Shown here in pieces: positions 23,885 through 29,934 of a stretch of DNA of 32,209 nt. Each line of letters begins with the position of its first letter. Positions within the stretch are counted from its first letter, which is position 1. The translations under genes and the position numbers were made by a program. The stretch is taken from the NCBI GenBank assembly GCA_947176345.1, contig CAMWQI010000008.1:1-32209 (forward strand). The letters run 5' to 3'. The notes beneath the pieces were generated by a model, which saw nothing but the letters and a program-made list of their open reading frames with translations, was not told the DNA's origin and made no database searches. The DNA comes from an uncultured Ruminococcus sp. (GTDB lineage Bacteria; Bacillota; Clostridia; Oscillospirales; Ruminococcaceae).

Positions 23885-25393
23885 TTAATTATATGTCGGA
23901 TAAACATAATTATAAAAAGTATAATTCTGTGACTGAAGATAACTGAAATCAACCATATAATAGCCGTTGCAGGTATCGATACAGTACCATGTGCCGTTTG
24001 CGTATATTTCATTCCAGTAGTGTTCGCCTGTGCCTCTGCCTGTGCCGTGAACTATTCTTGATTCCCATCCGGCTTGTTTCAGCAGAACATCAGTTATAGC
24101 AGCGAAATAATAACATACTATAAAGCGGTTATTGAATGCATAGTTAGCGAAATATGACCAGCCAATAGCCTCAATCTGTGCTTGTGACTTTGTTTCTTCC
24201 ATGAACTGATATCTGTTGTTGCTCCGCACGAAATTAAATATAGCCTCCGTGCTTGTACCTATCTGTGCAATGATGCTGTTTGCCTTTTGCTGAACTGCCG
24301 AAAGTGGCTGTACTTTTCCGTCTTCACCGATAGTTTTTCCGTCAATGGTAGTGTTTGTTACCATTATTCCATTATTATTGAAAAAATATTCATCATCATC
24401 AATAGTTTGCCAGCCGAAAGCCATTTTACCGTCCGGCAGGAAATAACACTGATTATTATTAACAGTCTGCCAGCCATTAAGCATAATGCCGTTATCATCA
24501 AAGAAATATGTTCCATCGTCCTTTATTGTGATAAGACCGGTTGCACGCGTGCAGTCGTCATTGAAATAGTAGGGGAGACCGTCTATATCCTGCCAGCCTG
24601 TTAGACATACACCGTCTTCATCGCTGTAGTAAACGTCACCGTCTTTTGACGTTGCCCAATCGGAAACACGCATAGCACCATCTGTTTCCGAAAAGAAATA
24701 TTTCTTTCCGTCTATTTCGGTTATGCCCCGTGACATAACGCCGTCTTCCTTGAAATAACGTGTATAGTCGCTTATATCATGCCAACCTGTGAGAGCTTTT
24801 CCGTCGTCACCTAAATAGAATACTTCATCATTATCACTCTCAACGAAACCACCAGTAAGCATATAGCCTGAATTTCCGTCAAAGCAGTATGTATCATCAT
24901 CAATAATAGTCTTGCCGATAGCAAGTTTTCCGTCTTCATTTATGTAGTAGGTTTTTCCGTCGGACTCTTTAAAGCCCTGCTCCTTGATTTCCTCACCTTT
25001 ATCGGACATAAGATGTGCTGTGCCGTCTGTTTCCTTGAAAAATCCGGTTGTTTTTCCGTTTTCTTCGTCAAGATAGTAGACATTTTCACAGTAATCAAGC
25101 CAGCCTGATAAAGCCTTTCCGGTTTCGTGGTCAAAGTATTTTCTTTGTCCTCCGACTGTACGCCAGCCGGTTTTAAGTACACCGTTAGCAGAAAAGAGGT
25201 ATTTTTCACCATCTATTTCCTGTTCGCCGGTAAGGTATTTACCGGCATCATCATAGTAGAAAATACGTCCTTTTTCGTCGGTATACCATTCTGATTTTTT
25301 TGTATCGTCTGCAAATGCCGATACAGGCATAACCGCTAATGCACTAATCATAGCAGTTAAGGCACATAATTTTAATTTTTTTGTTGTCTTCAT
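23885..25393 (-). CDS. Cell-wall/glucan-binding repeat protein with transglutaminase-like domain
   Basis: The 502-residue secreted protein has a signal peptide (1-28, ending in AFA). Residues 35-350 hold about fifteen choline-/glucan-binding-type repeats of about 20 residues (for example GWQTVNNNQCYFLPDGKMAF), which bind wall or glucan. The C-terminal 130 residues are transglutaminase-like: Cys427 in FIVCYYFAAITDVLLKQAGW, His458 in GEHYWNEIY and Asp473 in WYCIDTCNG form the expected triad. Such domains act as proteases, amidases or cross-linking enzymes; which applies here is not visible. The start follows AAAGGAT. A small cysteine-rich frame overlaps its ATG by four bases. It heads the minus-strand gene group ending at 17755. 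Confidence 0.88.
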   Translation of the reverse strand: MKTTKKLKLCALTAMISALAVMPVSAFADDTKKSEWYTDEKGRIFYYDDAGKYLTGEQEIDGEKYLFSANGVLKTGWRTVGGQRKYFDHETGKALSGWLDYCENVYYLDEENGKTTGFFKETDGTAHLMSDKGEEIKEQGFKESDGKTYYINEDGKLAIGKTIIDDDTYCFDGNSGYMLTGGFVESDNDEVFYLGDDGKALTGWHDISDYTRYFKEDGVMSRGITEIDGKKYFFSETDGAMRVSDWATSKDGDVYYSDEDGVCLTGWQDIDGLPYYFNDDCTRATGLITIKDDGTYFFDDNGIMLNGWQTVNNNQCYFLPDGKMAFGWQTIDDDEYFFNNNGIMVTNTTIDGKTIGEDGKVQPLSAVQQKANSIIAQIGTSTEAIFNFVRSNNRYQFMEETKSQAQIEAIGWSYFANYAFNNRFIVCYYFAAITDVLLKQAGWESRIVHGTGRGTGEHYWNEIYANGTWYCIDTCNGYYMVDFSYLQSQNYTFYNYVYPTYN

Positions 25394-25584
25394 TGAGTTA
25401 ATCCTTTCTTTTTGATTTTTTTTACATTAATACATTCGCATTGTCCGTCAATAAAAGGACAATTTTTTTTAATGCATAATTTATGGAAGGGAGGGGGAGG
25501 TTTTTTATTTTCATTTCCAATATCATTTCCAATATCATTCCCATTATCAATACCATTATCACCTGTAAATGCATACATTTGCAT
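25390..25584 (-). CDS. Possible small Cys-rich ORF upstream of the transglutaminase-like gene
   Basis: A 64-codon frame ends in a TGA that overlaps the downstream ATG by four bases (ATGA), as in coupled genes. The N-terminal part encodes GNDI tetrapeptides from a 12-bp DNA repeat. The C-terminal part reads KLCIKKNCPFIDGQCECIN, a C-x4-C-x6-C-x-C pattern, then a lysine-rich tail. Against it are the lack of a ribosome binding site at the ATG, repeat-derived low complexity and a terminator-like hairpin inside the frame. I have not recognised any family. Confidence 0.3.
   Translation of the reverse strand: MQMYAFTGDNGIDNGNDIGNDIGNENKKPPPPFHKLCIKKNCPFIDGQCECINVKKIKKKGLTQ
25440..25470 (+). terminator. 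Terminator-like hairpin with no plus-strand gene upstream
   Basis: ATTGTCC (25440-25446) pairs with GGACAAT (25457-25463) around a 10-base loop and is followed by T8 on the plus strand. All genes nearby are on the minus strand. On that strand it would be a leader hairpin preceded by an A run, about 50 bases before the transglutaminase-like start codon. Confidence 0.5.
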
Positions 25585-25609
25585 ACATTTGCATGCAATT
25601 GCATTTCAA
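25512..25609. repeat. Two adjacent short tandem arrays (4 x 12 bp and 4 x 10 bp)
   Basis: On the plus strand CATTTCCAATAT occurs twice, followed by CATTCCCATTAT and CAATACCATTAT (25512-25559). After ten bases come TGCATACATT twice, TGCATGCAAT and TGCATTTCAA (25570-25609). Both arrays lie between the lipid-kinase stop codon and the transglutaminase-like gene. Confidence 0.85.
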
Positions 25610-25619
25610 TTCATAATTA

Positions 25620-26561
25620 TTAATTATCAATTATTATTTCCTCACGCATGAATTTTGTTTCGTCACAGTCGCATATCATGAACGAAACGGCTTTCTGGCA
25701 GTTTGAGATAACGCACTGCATAGCGTCACCGCCGAACTCCCCGTCCCTTGTCCATGTAGCCGGTTCTTCGTCAAGACAGGTGAATGTTATCTTGTCAGTA
25801 CGGAAGAATTTAATATAGTCCTTGTCTATTTCCTCTGATATGTTAAGAAGAGAACGGACTATCTGATTTAACTGCACAAGATTTGAAGGCTTTTTAATCA
25901 GAACAACTTCAAAAACACCATCGTCAAGCATGAAGTCATTTATCGAAAGCATACCGGCAACAGATGCGGTATTTGTTACCATGCCGAAAAGGAAATCGTC
26001 TTCAATGACATTATCTTCATATTCAATACGCATACGCTTTGAACGGATAGTTTTCAACTGCATAAGACCATTTAGAATATAAGCAGCATGACCAAATGTA
26101 TTTTTTATACGCTGTGGTGTTTCGTATGTTATATTTGTGAATGCTCCGAATGCCACTATATACATGAAATAATCATCATTGAATTTTCCTACATCACAGT
26201 TTTTAGGCTTGCCGTCAATAATCCAGTGGACAGCGTTCATGATGTTACGGGGAATGTCAAGGCTTTGAGCAAAGTCATTTGTTGAGCCAGCCGGAATGTA
26301 CCCGATTGTAAGACGGTTTTCGCTTTTCATTATGCCCTGTAGGCACTGACATAAAGTGCCGTCACCACCGGCACATACTATTATGTCAAAATTATTCTCA
26401 CACGCATAGTATGCGGCTTCAGATGCATCATTACTGCTTTGTGTCGGGTGGACGGTTACTTCACCGCCTATTTTAGTGAACTCATTTATAATACTGCCAA
26501 GATTTTCGCTTATCATGGCTTTTCCGGCAACCAGATTAACAATCATATATATCTTTATCAT
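25620..26561 (-). CDS. Diacylglycerol-kinase-family (DagK/YegS) lipid kinase
   Basis: The 313-residue protein is a soluble lipid kinase of the DAGK catalytic fold, phosphorylating diacylglycerol or a related lipid at the membrane surface. Motifs are VNLVAGKA (8-15, the nucleotide-binding N/G motif), CAGGDGTLCQC with the GGDGT signature at 65-69, YIPAGSTNDFAQSL (PxGTxNDxA-type, 88-101) and the C-terminal DDGVFEVVLIKKP and WTRDGEFGGDA (usual DGE). Length is normal. The start follows AGGAGG. It has its own promoter, divergent from that of tRNA-Gln. Recycling of diacylglycerol is a plausible role; substrate is not determined. Confidence 0.9.
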   Translation of the reverse strand: MIKIYMIVNLVAGKAMISENLGSIINEFTKIGGEVTVHPTQSSNDASEAAYYACENNFDIIVCAGGDGTLCQCLQGIMKSENRLTIGYIPAGSTNDFAQSLDIPRNIMNAVHWIIDGKPKNCDVGKFNDDYFMYIVAFGAFTNITYETPQRIKNTFGHAAYILNGLMQLKTIRSKRMRIEYEDNVIEDDFLFGMVTNTASVAGMLSINDFMLDDGVFEVVLIKKPSNLVQLNQIVRSLLNISEEIDKDYIKFFRTDKITFTCLDEEPATWTRDGEFGGDAMQCVISNCQKAVSFMICDCDETKFMREEIIIDN

Positions 26562-26584
26562 AACAAAAATCCTCCTGTATGAAT

Positions 26585-26613
26585 ATTATATAATGATTTT
26601 TGCTTTTTTGCAA
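26585..26613 (-). promoter_or_regulatory. Promoter of the lipid kinase gene
   Basis: On the minus strand a weak -35 TTGCAA (26608-26613) lies 17 bases from TATAAT (26585-26590), about 24 bases before the start codon. Confidence 0.6.
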
Positions 26614-26655
26614 TAGTGCGGATTTAATTAAAATAAAAAAATATATAAAAACCTC

Positions 26656-26684
26656 TTGACTTTTTATTCCAGACGTGCTATAAT
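26656..26684 (+). promoter_or_regulatory. Promoter of tRNA-Gln
   Basis: TTGACT (26656-26661) and TATAAT (26679-26684) are 17 bases apart, 33 bases before the tRNA. Confidence 0.85.
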
Positions 26685-26717
26685 ATAAAAGCTGAATGAA
26701 ACAGCCATAAAAGACAC

Positions 26718-26793
26718 TGGGGTGTCGCCAAGCGGTAAGGCAACGGACTCTGACTCCGTCACTTCCGGGGTTCGAATCCCTGCACCCCAACCA
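26718..26793 (+). tRNA. tRNA-Gln (anticodon CTG)
   Basis: The 76-base sequence folds as a standard class I tRNA: acceptor TGGGGTG with CACCCCA, D arm GCCAAGCGGTAAGGC, anticodon arm ACGGA-CTCTGAC-TCCGT giving anticodon CTG, T arm GGGGTTCGAATCCC (the T loop with TTCGAAT), discriminator A and encoded CCA. The unusual T at position 1 is typical of bacterial tRNA-Gln. Promoter and terminator flank it tightly, so it is a single-gene unit. Confidence 0.95.
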
Positions 26794-26801
26794 GTAATAT
26801 T

Positions 26802-26835
26802 AAAATGCACTCATTTGTATGAGTGCATTTTTTTT
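26802..26835 (+). terminator. Terminator of tRNA-Gln
   Basis: AAAATGCACTCAT pairs with ATGAGTGCATTTT over 13 bp around TTGT, followed by more T. The dispersed repeat starts directly at its end. Confidence 0.9.
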
Positions 26836-26872
26836 GCGTTTTGCGTGTGATTTTTTTGTATTTCGCGTGTGA
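26830..26872 (-). repeat. Dispersed A-tract repeat, two units (second copy)
   Basis: On the minus strand TCACACGCGAAATAC plus an A run (26872-26851) and ACACGCAAAACGCAAAAAA (26848-26830) match the two units at 12451-12492 at about 21 of 22 and 18 of 19 positions, in the opposite order. Confidence 0.75.
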
Positions 26873-26880
26873 TATTACGA

Positions 26881-26921
26881 CAAGCCCTAAGAAATGTTTG
26901 TAAAGCAAATCTAAGGGCTTG
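26881..26921. repeat. Inverted repeat, probable RNA hairpin without T run
   Basis: CAAGCCCT (26881-26888) pairs with AGGGCTTG (26914-26921). After one mismatch a further AGA/TCT-type pairing and a TTTG/CAAA pairing are possible. No T run follows on either strand, so it is not a plain terminator. The rest of 26922-26951 shows nothing. Confidence 0.55.
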
Positions 26922-26951
26922 CCGGTTAGAATGATAGACTATTAGTGAGTG

Positions 26952-27404
26952 TTAAGTTATTTTATTATAATAAATCCATTTTGTAAGTGTTACAATACCG
27001 ATAAACAAAGAAACAGCAAGCAGTGTGAAGAAAACAGTTGAGCTTAAATATCCGGCAATAATTGTAGCCACGATAATCGGCATAATCAACGACTTATATA
27101 GTCTATATCCGGTAAGTTCAGAAATTTTTAAATTACGCTCATCTGTATTTTTTATGTAATCAGCTTTGAGTTGTTTTTCGTCTTTTAGTATTGCTCCTGT
27201 ACGTACTGTAGAAATAATCAGGCACATTGCAAGTCCAATAAAAATACCAATATGAAATCCTCTGAAAAAGTCGCCGAAATTCCCATGTGGATAGAATTTT
27301 GACAAATAACCTTGCTGACCGACAGTAAAAACAGCAGACAAACAGCAAAGCATAATAGCCTGTGATTTCAGTTTGTTTTGTAGTGTTTTCTTATAATTTT
27401 CCAT
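26952..27404 (-). CDS. Small four-helix membrane protein paired with an XRE regulator
   Basis: From the ATG at 27404 (after GGAGGTTTAAT) the protein has 150 residues; a longer frame to 27515 would overlap the regulator gene. Hydrophobic segments lie at about 15-32, 49-68, 104-121 and 123-143. Between the second and third is KADYIKNTDERNLKISELTG, a DERxxKI motif seen in DUF2178-type proteins that commonly accompany small HTH regulators. It lies 13 bases after the regulator gene. I infer a two-gene regulator/membrane-protein unit; the physiological signal is unknown. Confidence 0.7.
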   Translation of the reverse strand: MENYKKTLQNKLKSQAIMLCCLSAVFTVGQQGYLSKFYPHGNFGDFFRGFHIGIFIGLAMCLIISTVRTGAILKDEKQLKADYIKNTDERNLKISELTGYRLYKSLIMPIIVATIIAGYLSSTVFFTLLAVSLFIGIVTLTKWIYYNKIT

Positions 27405-27417
27405 ATTAAACCTCCGA

Positions 27418-27618
27418 TTAGTCGATATCCGAAAAGTCAAAAACTTCCTCGATAGTAAGATTAAAATAATGTGCGATTTTGTAGGCAAGAACAAGAGATG
27501 CGGTATATTTTTCACACTCTAATGAAGTTATAGTCTGCCTTGTGACATTCACAGCTTCTGCAAGTTCGTCCTGCGAAAGCTTGTTCTTCTTTCGCAACTC
27601 TTTGATTTTCGTTTTCAT
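27418..27618 (-). CDS. XRE-family HTH transcriptional regulator (short form)
   Basis: The 66-residue protein is a single Cro/CI-type helix-turn-helix domain: IKELRKKNKLSQDELAEAVNVTRQTITSLECEKYTASLVLAYKIAHYFNLTIEEVF. It matches the small YozG/YgzD-like group, which has no ligand domain. The start follows GAGGTGATTT. It is first in an operon with a small membrane protein. Its promoter region carries three TTTGCA boxes spaced exactly 23 bp apart around the -10 and -35 boxes, a likely autoregulatory operator. Confidence 0.92.
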   Translation of the reverse strand: MKTKIKELRKKNKLSQDELAEAVNVTRQTITSLECEKYTASLVLAYKIAHYFNLTIEEVFDFSDID

Positions 27619-27650
27619 AAATCACCTCATGTTGAATATGCTAAGTTAAC

Positions 27651-27702
27651 TTTGCAATTATAGTATAGCATGCTTTGCAAAAAATGTCAAGTGTATTTTG
27701 CA
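27651..27702 (-). promoter_or_regulatory. Promoter and probable operator of the XRE operon
   Basis: On the minus strand TTGACA (27685-27690) and TATACT (27662-27667) are 17 bases apart. On the plus strand TTTGCAA at 27651, TTTGCAA at 27674 and TTTGCAT at 27697 are spaced 23 bp, flanking both promoter boxes. Confidence 0.75.
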
Positions 27703-27726
27703 TTTTTTTGAAAAAATTTTTTTTCA

Positions 27727-27766
27727 TAAAAAAAGAAGCAGATTTCATGTGACGAAACCTGCTTTT
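27727..27766 (-). terminator. Terminator after the glycerophosphodiesterase gene
   Basis: On the minus strand AAGCAG/CTGCTT plus GAAA/TTTC form a stem with one mismatch around a 7-base loop, followed by CTTTTTTT. It lies about 80 bases after the stop codon; the bases between (27767-27842) show nothing else. Confidence 0.7.
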
Positions 27767-27842
27767 AAAAAAGAAGTCGGAGAAGTAATGACAATCACTT
27801 TTCTTGTTTTTTATTATACTCTCCATGTTCTGAAAATATTCA

Positions 27843-29669
27843 TCATGAGCCGAATATTTTTTCAAGAATTGTAAGAAATGTATCACTTATACTATTTGAG
27901 GTGATAATTTCAGATGCTCTGTCGGGTCGATTAGTAATAATATTGTCTACACCCATAGCTATCATGTGTTGAATGTCAGATTTTCTGTCAACAGTCCATA
28001 CAAAAACCCGCTTGCCGTTCTGGTGTGCCATATTGACAATACTTGAATTTACAAATATATAGTTAAGGCTTACAGCGTCAATATATTCAAGCTGTGAAAA
28101 TGATGTGGAAGTGGCAACGTTTGCAATAAGGGCGGTTTTTATTTTAGGATTTATTTTCTTTACGGCTTTAAGTGCGGTATATGAAAAAGATGTCACATAA
28201 CATGAACGCTCTATGCCGTATTCCTCAATTACCTCAACGGTTTTTTCAGCGGTTTTTTTGACATCTCCATGATTTTTGATTTCTATATTAAGAAGTATAT
28301 TATTTCCTACGTCCTCTAAAACGTCCGCAAGAAGTACTATTTTCTGGTCATCAAATTTCCCGTCATCACTAAACCACTTTCCAGCGGAAAATTCCTGTAA
28401 TTCCTCATAAGTCATATTGCTTAATTCGCCTTTGCCGTCGGTTGTGCGGTCAATGGTCTTGTCATGGAATACCACTAACTGTCCGTCTGCGGTAAGCTGT
28501 ACATCAAGTTCTATATAGTCCGAACCTATTTTAACAGCCTCCTCAAAAGCCGAAAGGGTATTTTCCGGTGCAACAGCCGAATATCCACGATGTGCGGTAA
28601 TCTGCGTTTTCGTTATAATTCCCATATTGAGATTTATATTGCCTTTATATAAGGCTTTTATATACGTCATGTTGAGAAGTCCAGCGGAGACAATCATTAC
28701 AGCAATGATGATTATTCTTGTTGAGGTTTTCATTTTGCGTCCGCTGTAGTCGGGTATAATAATTTCTTCAGTATCTTTTGTATCATCAAAGAAATGCTGT
28801 GTAATCCAACACATTACAACGGGAACAGACAAAAAAGACGACAATATACCGAAAATCTGTCCGGAGTATTTAAGGACTTTTAAAGCCGTTCGGAATGCGT
28901 GGGCAGGTTCGGAAAAACCTTTTACTATAAATACTATTATAAAGGCAAGCCCGAAAGTGACAAATGCACTTACAGCAAGCATACATATGCTCCATAGGAA
29001 CAGTGATATAGCCATGCGGAATTTGTTTCCATAAATTAACTGTTTGCTTTTCTGTGTGCAATCCTTGAATTTGTTTTCTGTGAGTACAAGATAATGCAGG
29101 CTGTAGCTTCTGTCAACTATCAGGATTACAAAAAGCACCTGTATCAGAACATATACAATTATTGCTGACGTATTGCTTACGGATTTGAATATAGTCCGGA
29201 CTATCGGCATTAATGGTGCTAAAAACTGTCCCGATGCAAATGTAAACTGAACTATCGGCATGAAAAGCATGAACACTAAAAAACGTGGAATACCAGTCCA
29301 GCGGAAAGCCTTTGTGAATGCTTTCAGTCCGGCTGTGAACATTCCGCCTACTGTGATTTTCTGATTCTGGCTGTGACTTGCAAAACACGCCACCAGTGCC
29401 GACAGTTCCACAAACGTAAAGAACGCCACAGCAAAAATTAACACTATGAATGCGAATATTGTAGTGGGGGTCTTTAGATATATAAGCAGATTTTCGTCTG
29501 AAAGGTATGTCACACCGGAGGCTTTCATTGTATATTTCAGCAGATAAGCCATTACCGGTGCACCTATCGCTAAAAGAAAAAGCCGTGCAAGCAGTTCAAA
29601 TATCACAAAATGCGGAAACGCCCGTATAAATACCGATGCAGAACTTAAAAATTTTTTCATTCTGTTCAC
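27843..29669 (-). CDS. Membrane-anchored glycerophosphodiester phosphodiesterase
   Basis: The best start is GTG at 29669, nine bases after GGAGAG, giving 608 residues (MNRMKKFLSS...); an ATG three codons later is possible. Residues 1-330 are a polytopic membrane domain of the GDPD-associated type (about seven hydrophobic segments). Residues 355-600 are the GDPD barrel: TAHRGYSAVAPENTLSAF with the catalytic HRG at 360-362, YIELDVQLTADGQLVVFHD (metal-binding ELD and general-acid HD), LNIEIKNHG, and the closing VFVWTVDR and DNIITNRPD. The enzyme should cleave glycerophosphodiesters or glycerophosphate polymers to glycerol-3-phosphate at the membrane. It is monocistronic. Confidence 0.9.
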   Translation of the reverse strand: MNRMKKFLSSASVFIRAFPHFVIFELLARLFLLAIGAPVMAYLLKYTMKASGVTYLSDENLLIYLKTPTTIFAFIVLIFAVAFFTFVELSALVACFASHSQNQKITVGGMFTAGLKAFTKAFRWTGIPRFLVFMLFMPIVQFTFASGQFLAPLMPIVRTIFKSVSNTSAIIVYVLIQVLFVILIVDRSYSLHYLVLTENKFKDCTQKSKQLIYGNKFRMAISLFLWSICMLAVSAFVTFGLAFIIVFIVKGFSEPAHAFRTALKVLKYSGQIFGILSSFLSVPVVMCWITQHFFDDTKDTEEIIIPDYSGRKMKTSTRIIIIAVMIVSAGLLNMTYIKALYKGNINLNMGIITKTQITAHRGYSAVAPENTLSAFEEAVKIGSDYIELDVQLTADGQLVVFHDKTIDRTTDGKGELSNMTYEELQEFSAGKWFSDDGKFDDQKIVLLADVLEDVGNNILLNIEIKNHGDVKKTAEKTVEVIEEYGIERSCYVTSFSYTALKAVKKINPKIKTALIANVATSTSFSQLEYIDAVSLNYIFVNSSIVNMAHQNGKRVFVWTVDRKSDIQHMIAMGVDNIITNRPDRASEIITSNSISDTFLTILEKIFGS

Positions 29670-29703
29670 CAGAAAAATCTCTCCTTTTTTTAATAGTATA
29701 AAA

Positions 29704-29732
29704 ATTATAACACAATATATAAAATAAGTCAA
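29704..29732 (-). promoter_or_regulatory. Promoter of the glycerophosphodiesterase gene
   Basis: On the minus strand TTGACT (29727-29732) and TATAAT (29704-29709) are 17 bases apart, about 35 bases before the GTG start. Confidence 0.8.
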
Positions 29733-29760
29733 TAATATGTTTGTTTGGGAAAAAAATTAT

Positions 29761-29790
29761 ACTCTCTGTTTAAAAACAGAGAGTTTTTTA
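29761..29790 (+). terminator. Terminator hairpin between divergent promoters
   Basis: ACTCTCTGTTT pairs with AAACAGAGAGT over 11 bp around AA, followed by TTTTTT. No plus-strand gene ends here. It matches the 12492-12524 terminator almost base for base, with one compensated C-G to T-A change in the stem. The bases 29791-29864 are AT-rich without other features. Confidence 0.7.
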
Positions 29791-29864
29791 TTTTCCGGAA
29801 AATTTTTTTACCTTAATTTTTGAAAAAATAAAGCAAATTTTTAGGAAAAATTTTTCAAAAACAC

Positions 29865-29893
29865 TTGACATTTCAGAAAAAATAGTGTATAAT
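29865..29893 (+). promoter_or_regulatory. Promoter of the CotH-family gene
   Basis: TTGACA (29865-29870) and TATAAT (29888-29893) are 17 bases apart, 41 bases before the start codon. Confidence 0.88.
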
Positions 29894-29934
29894 ATAGACA
29901 ATCCAATAAATCTTTCAGAAAGAAGGCTGATTTT

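Noticed and set aside
25512-25609. CRISPR array
   Set aside because: Units are 10-12 bp and directly adjacent without spacers, and no cas gene is present.
26536-26790. Minus-strand frame of 84 codons
   Set aside because: It runs through tRNA-Gln and two divergent promoters and is not a plausible gene.
27641-27886. Minus-strand frame of 81 codons
   Set aside because: It spans the XRE operator, a terminator and the end of the phosphodiesterase gene; low-complexity Phe/Lys text, no start site.
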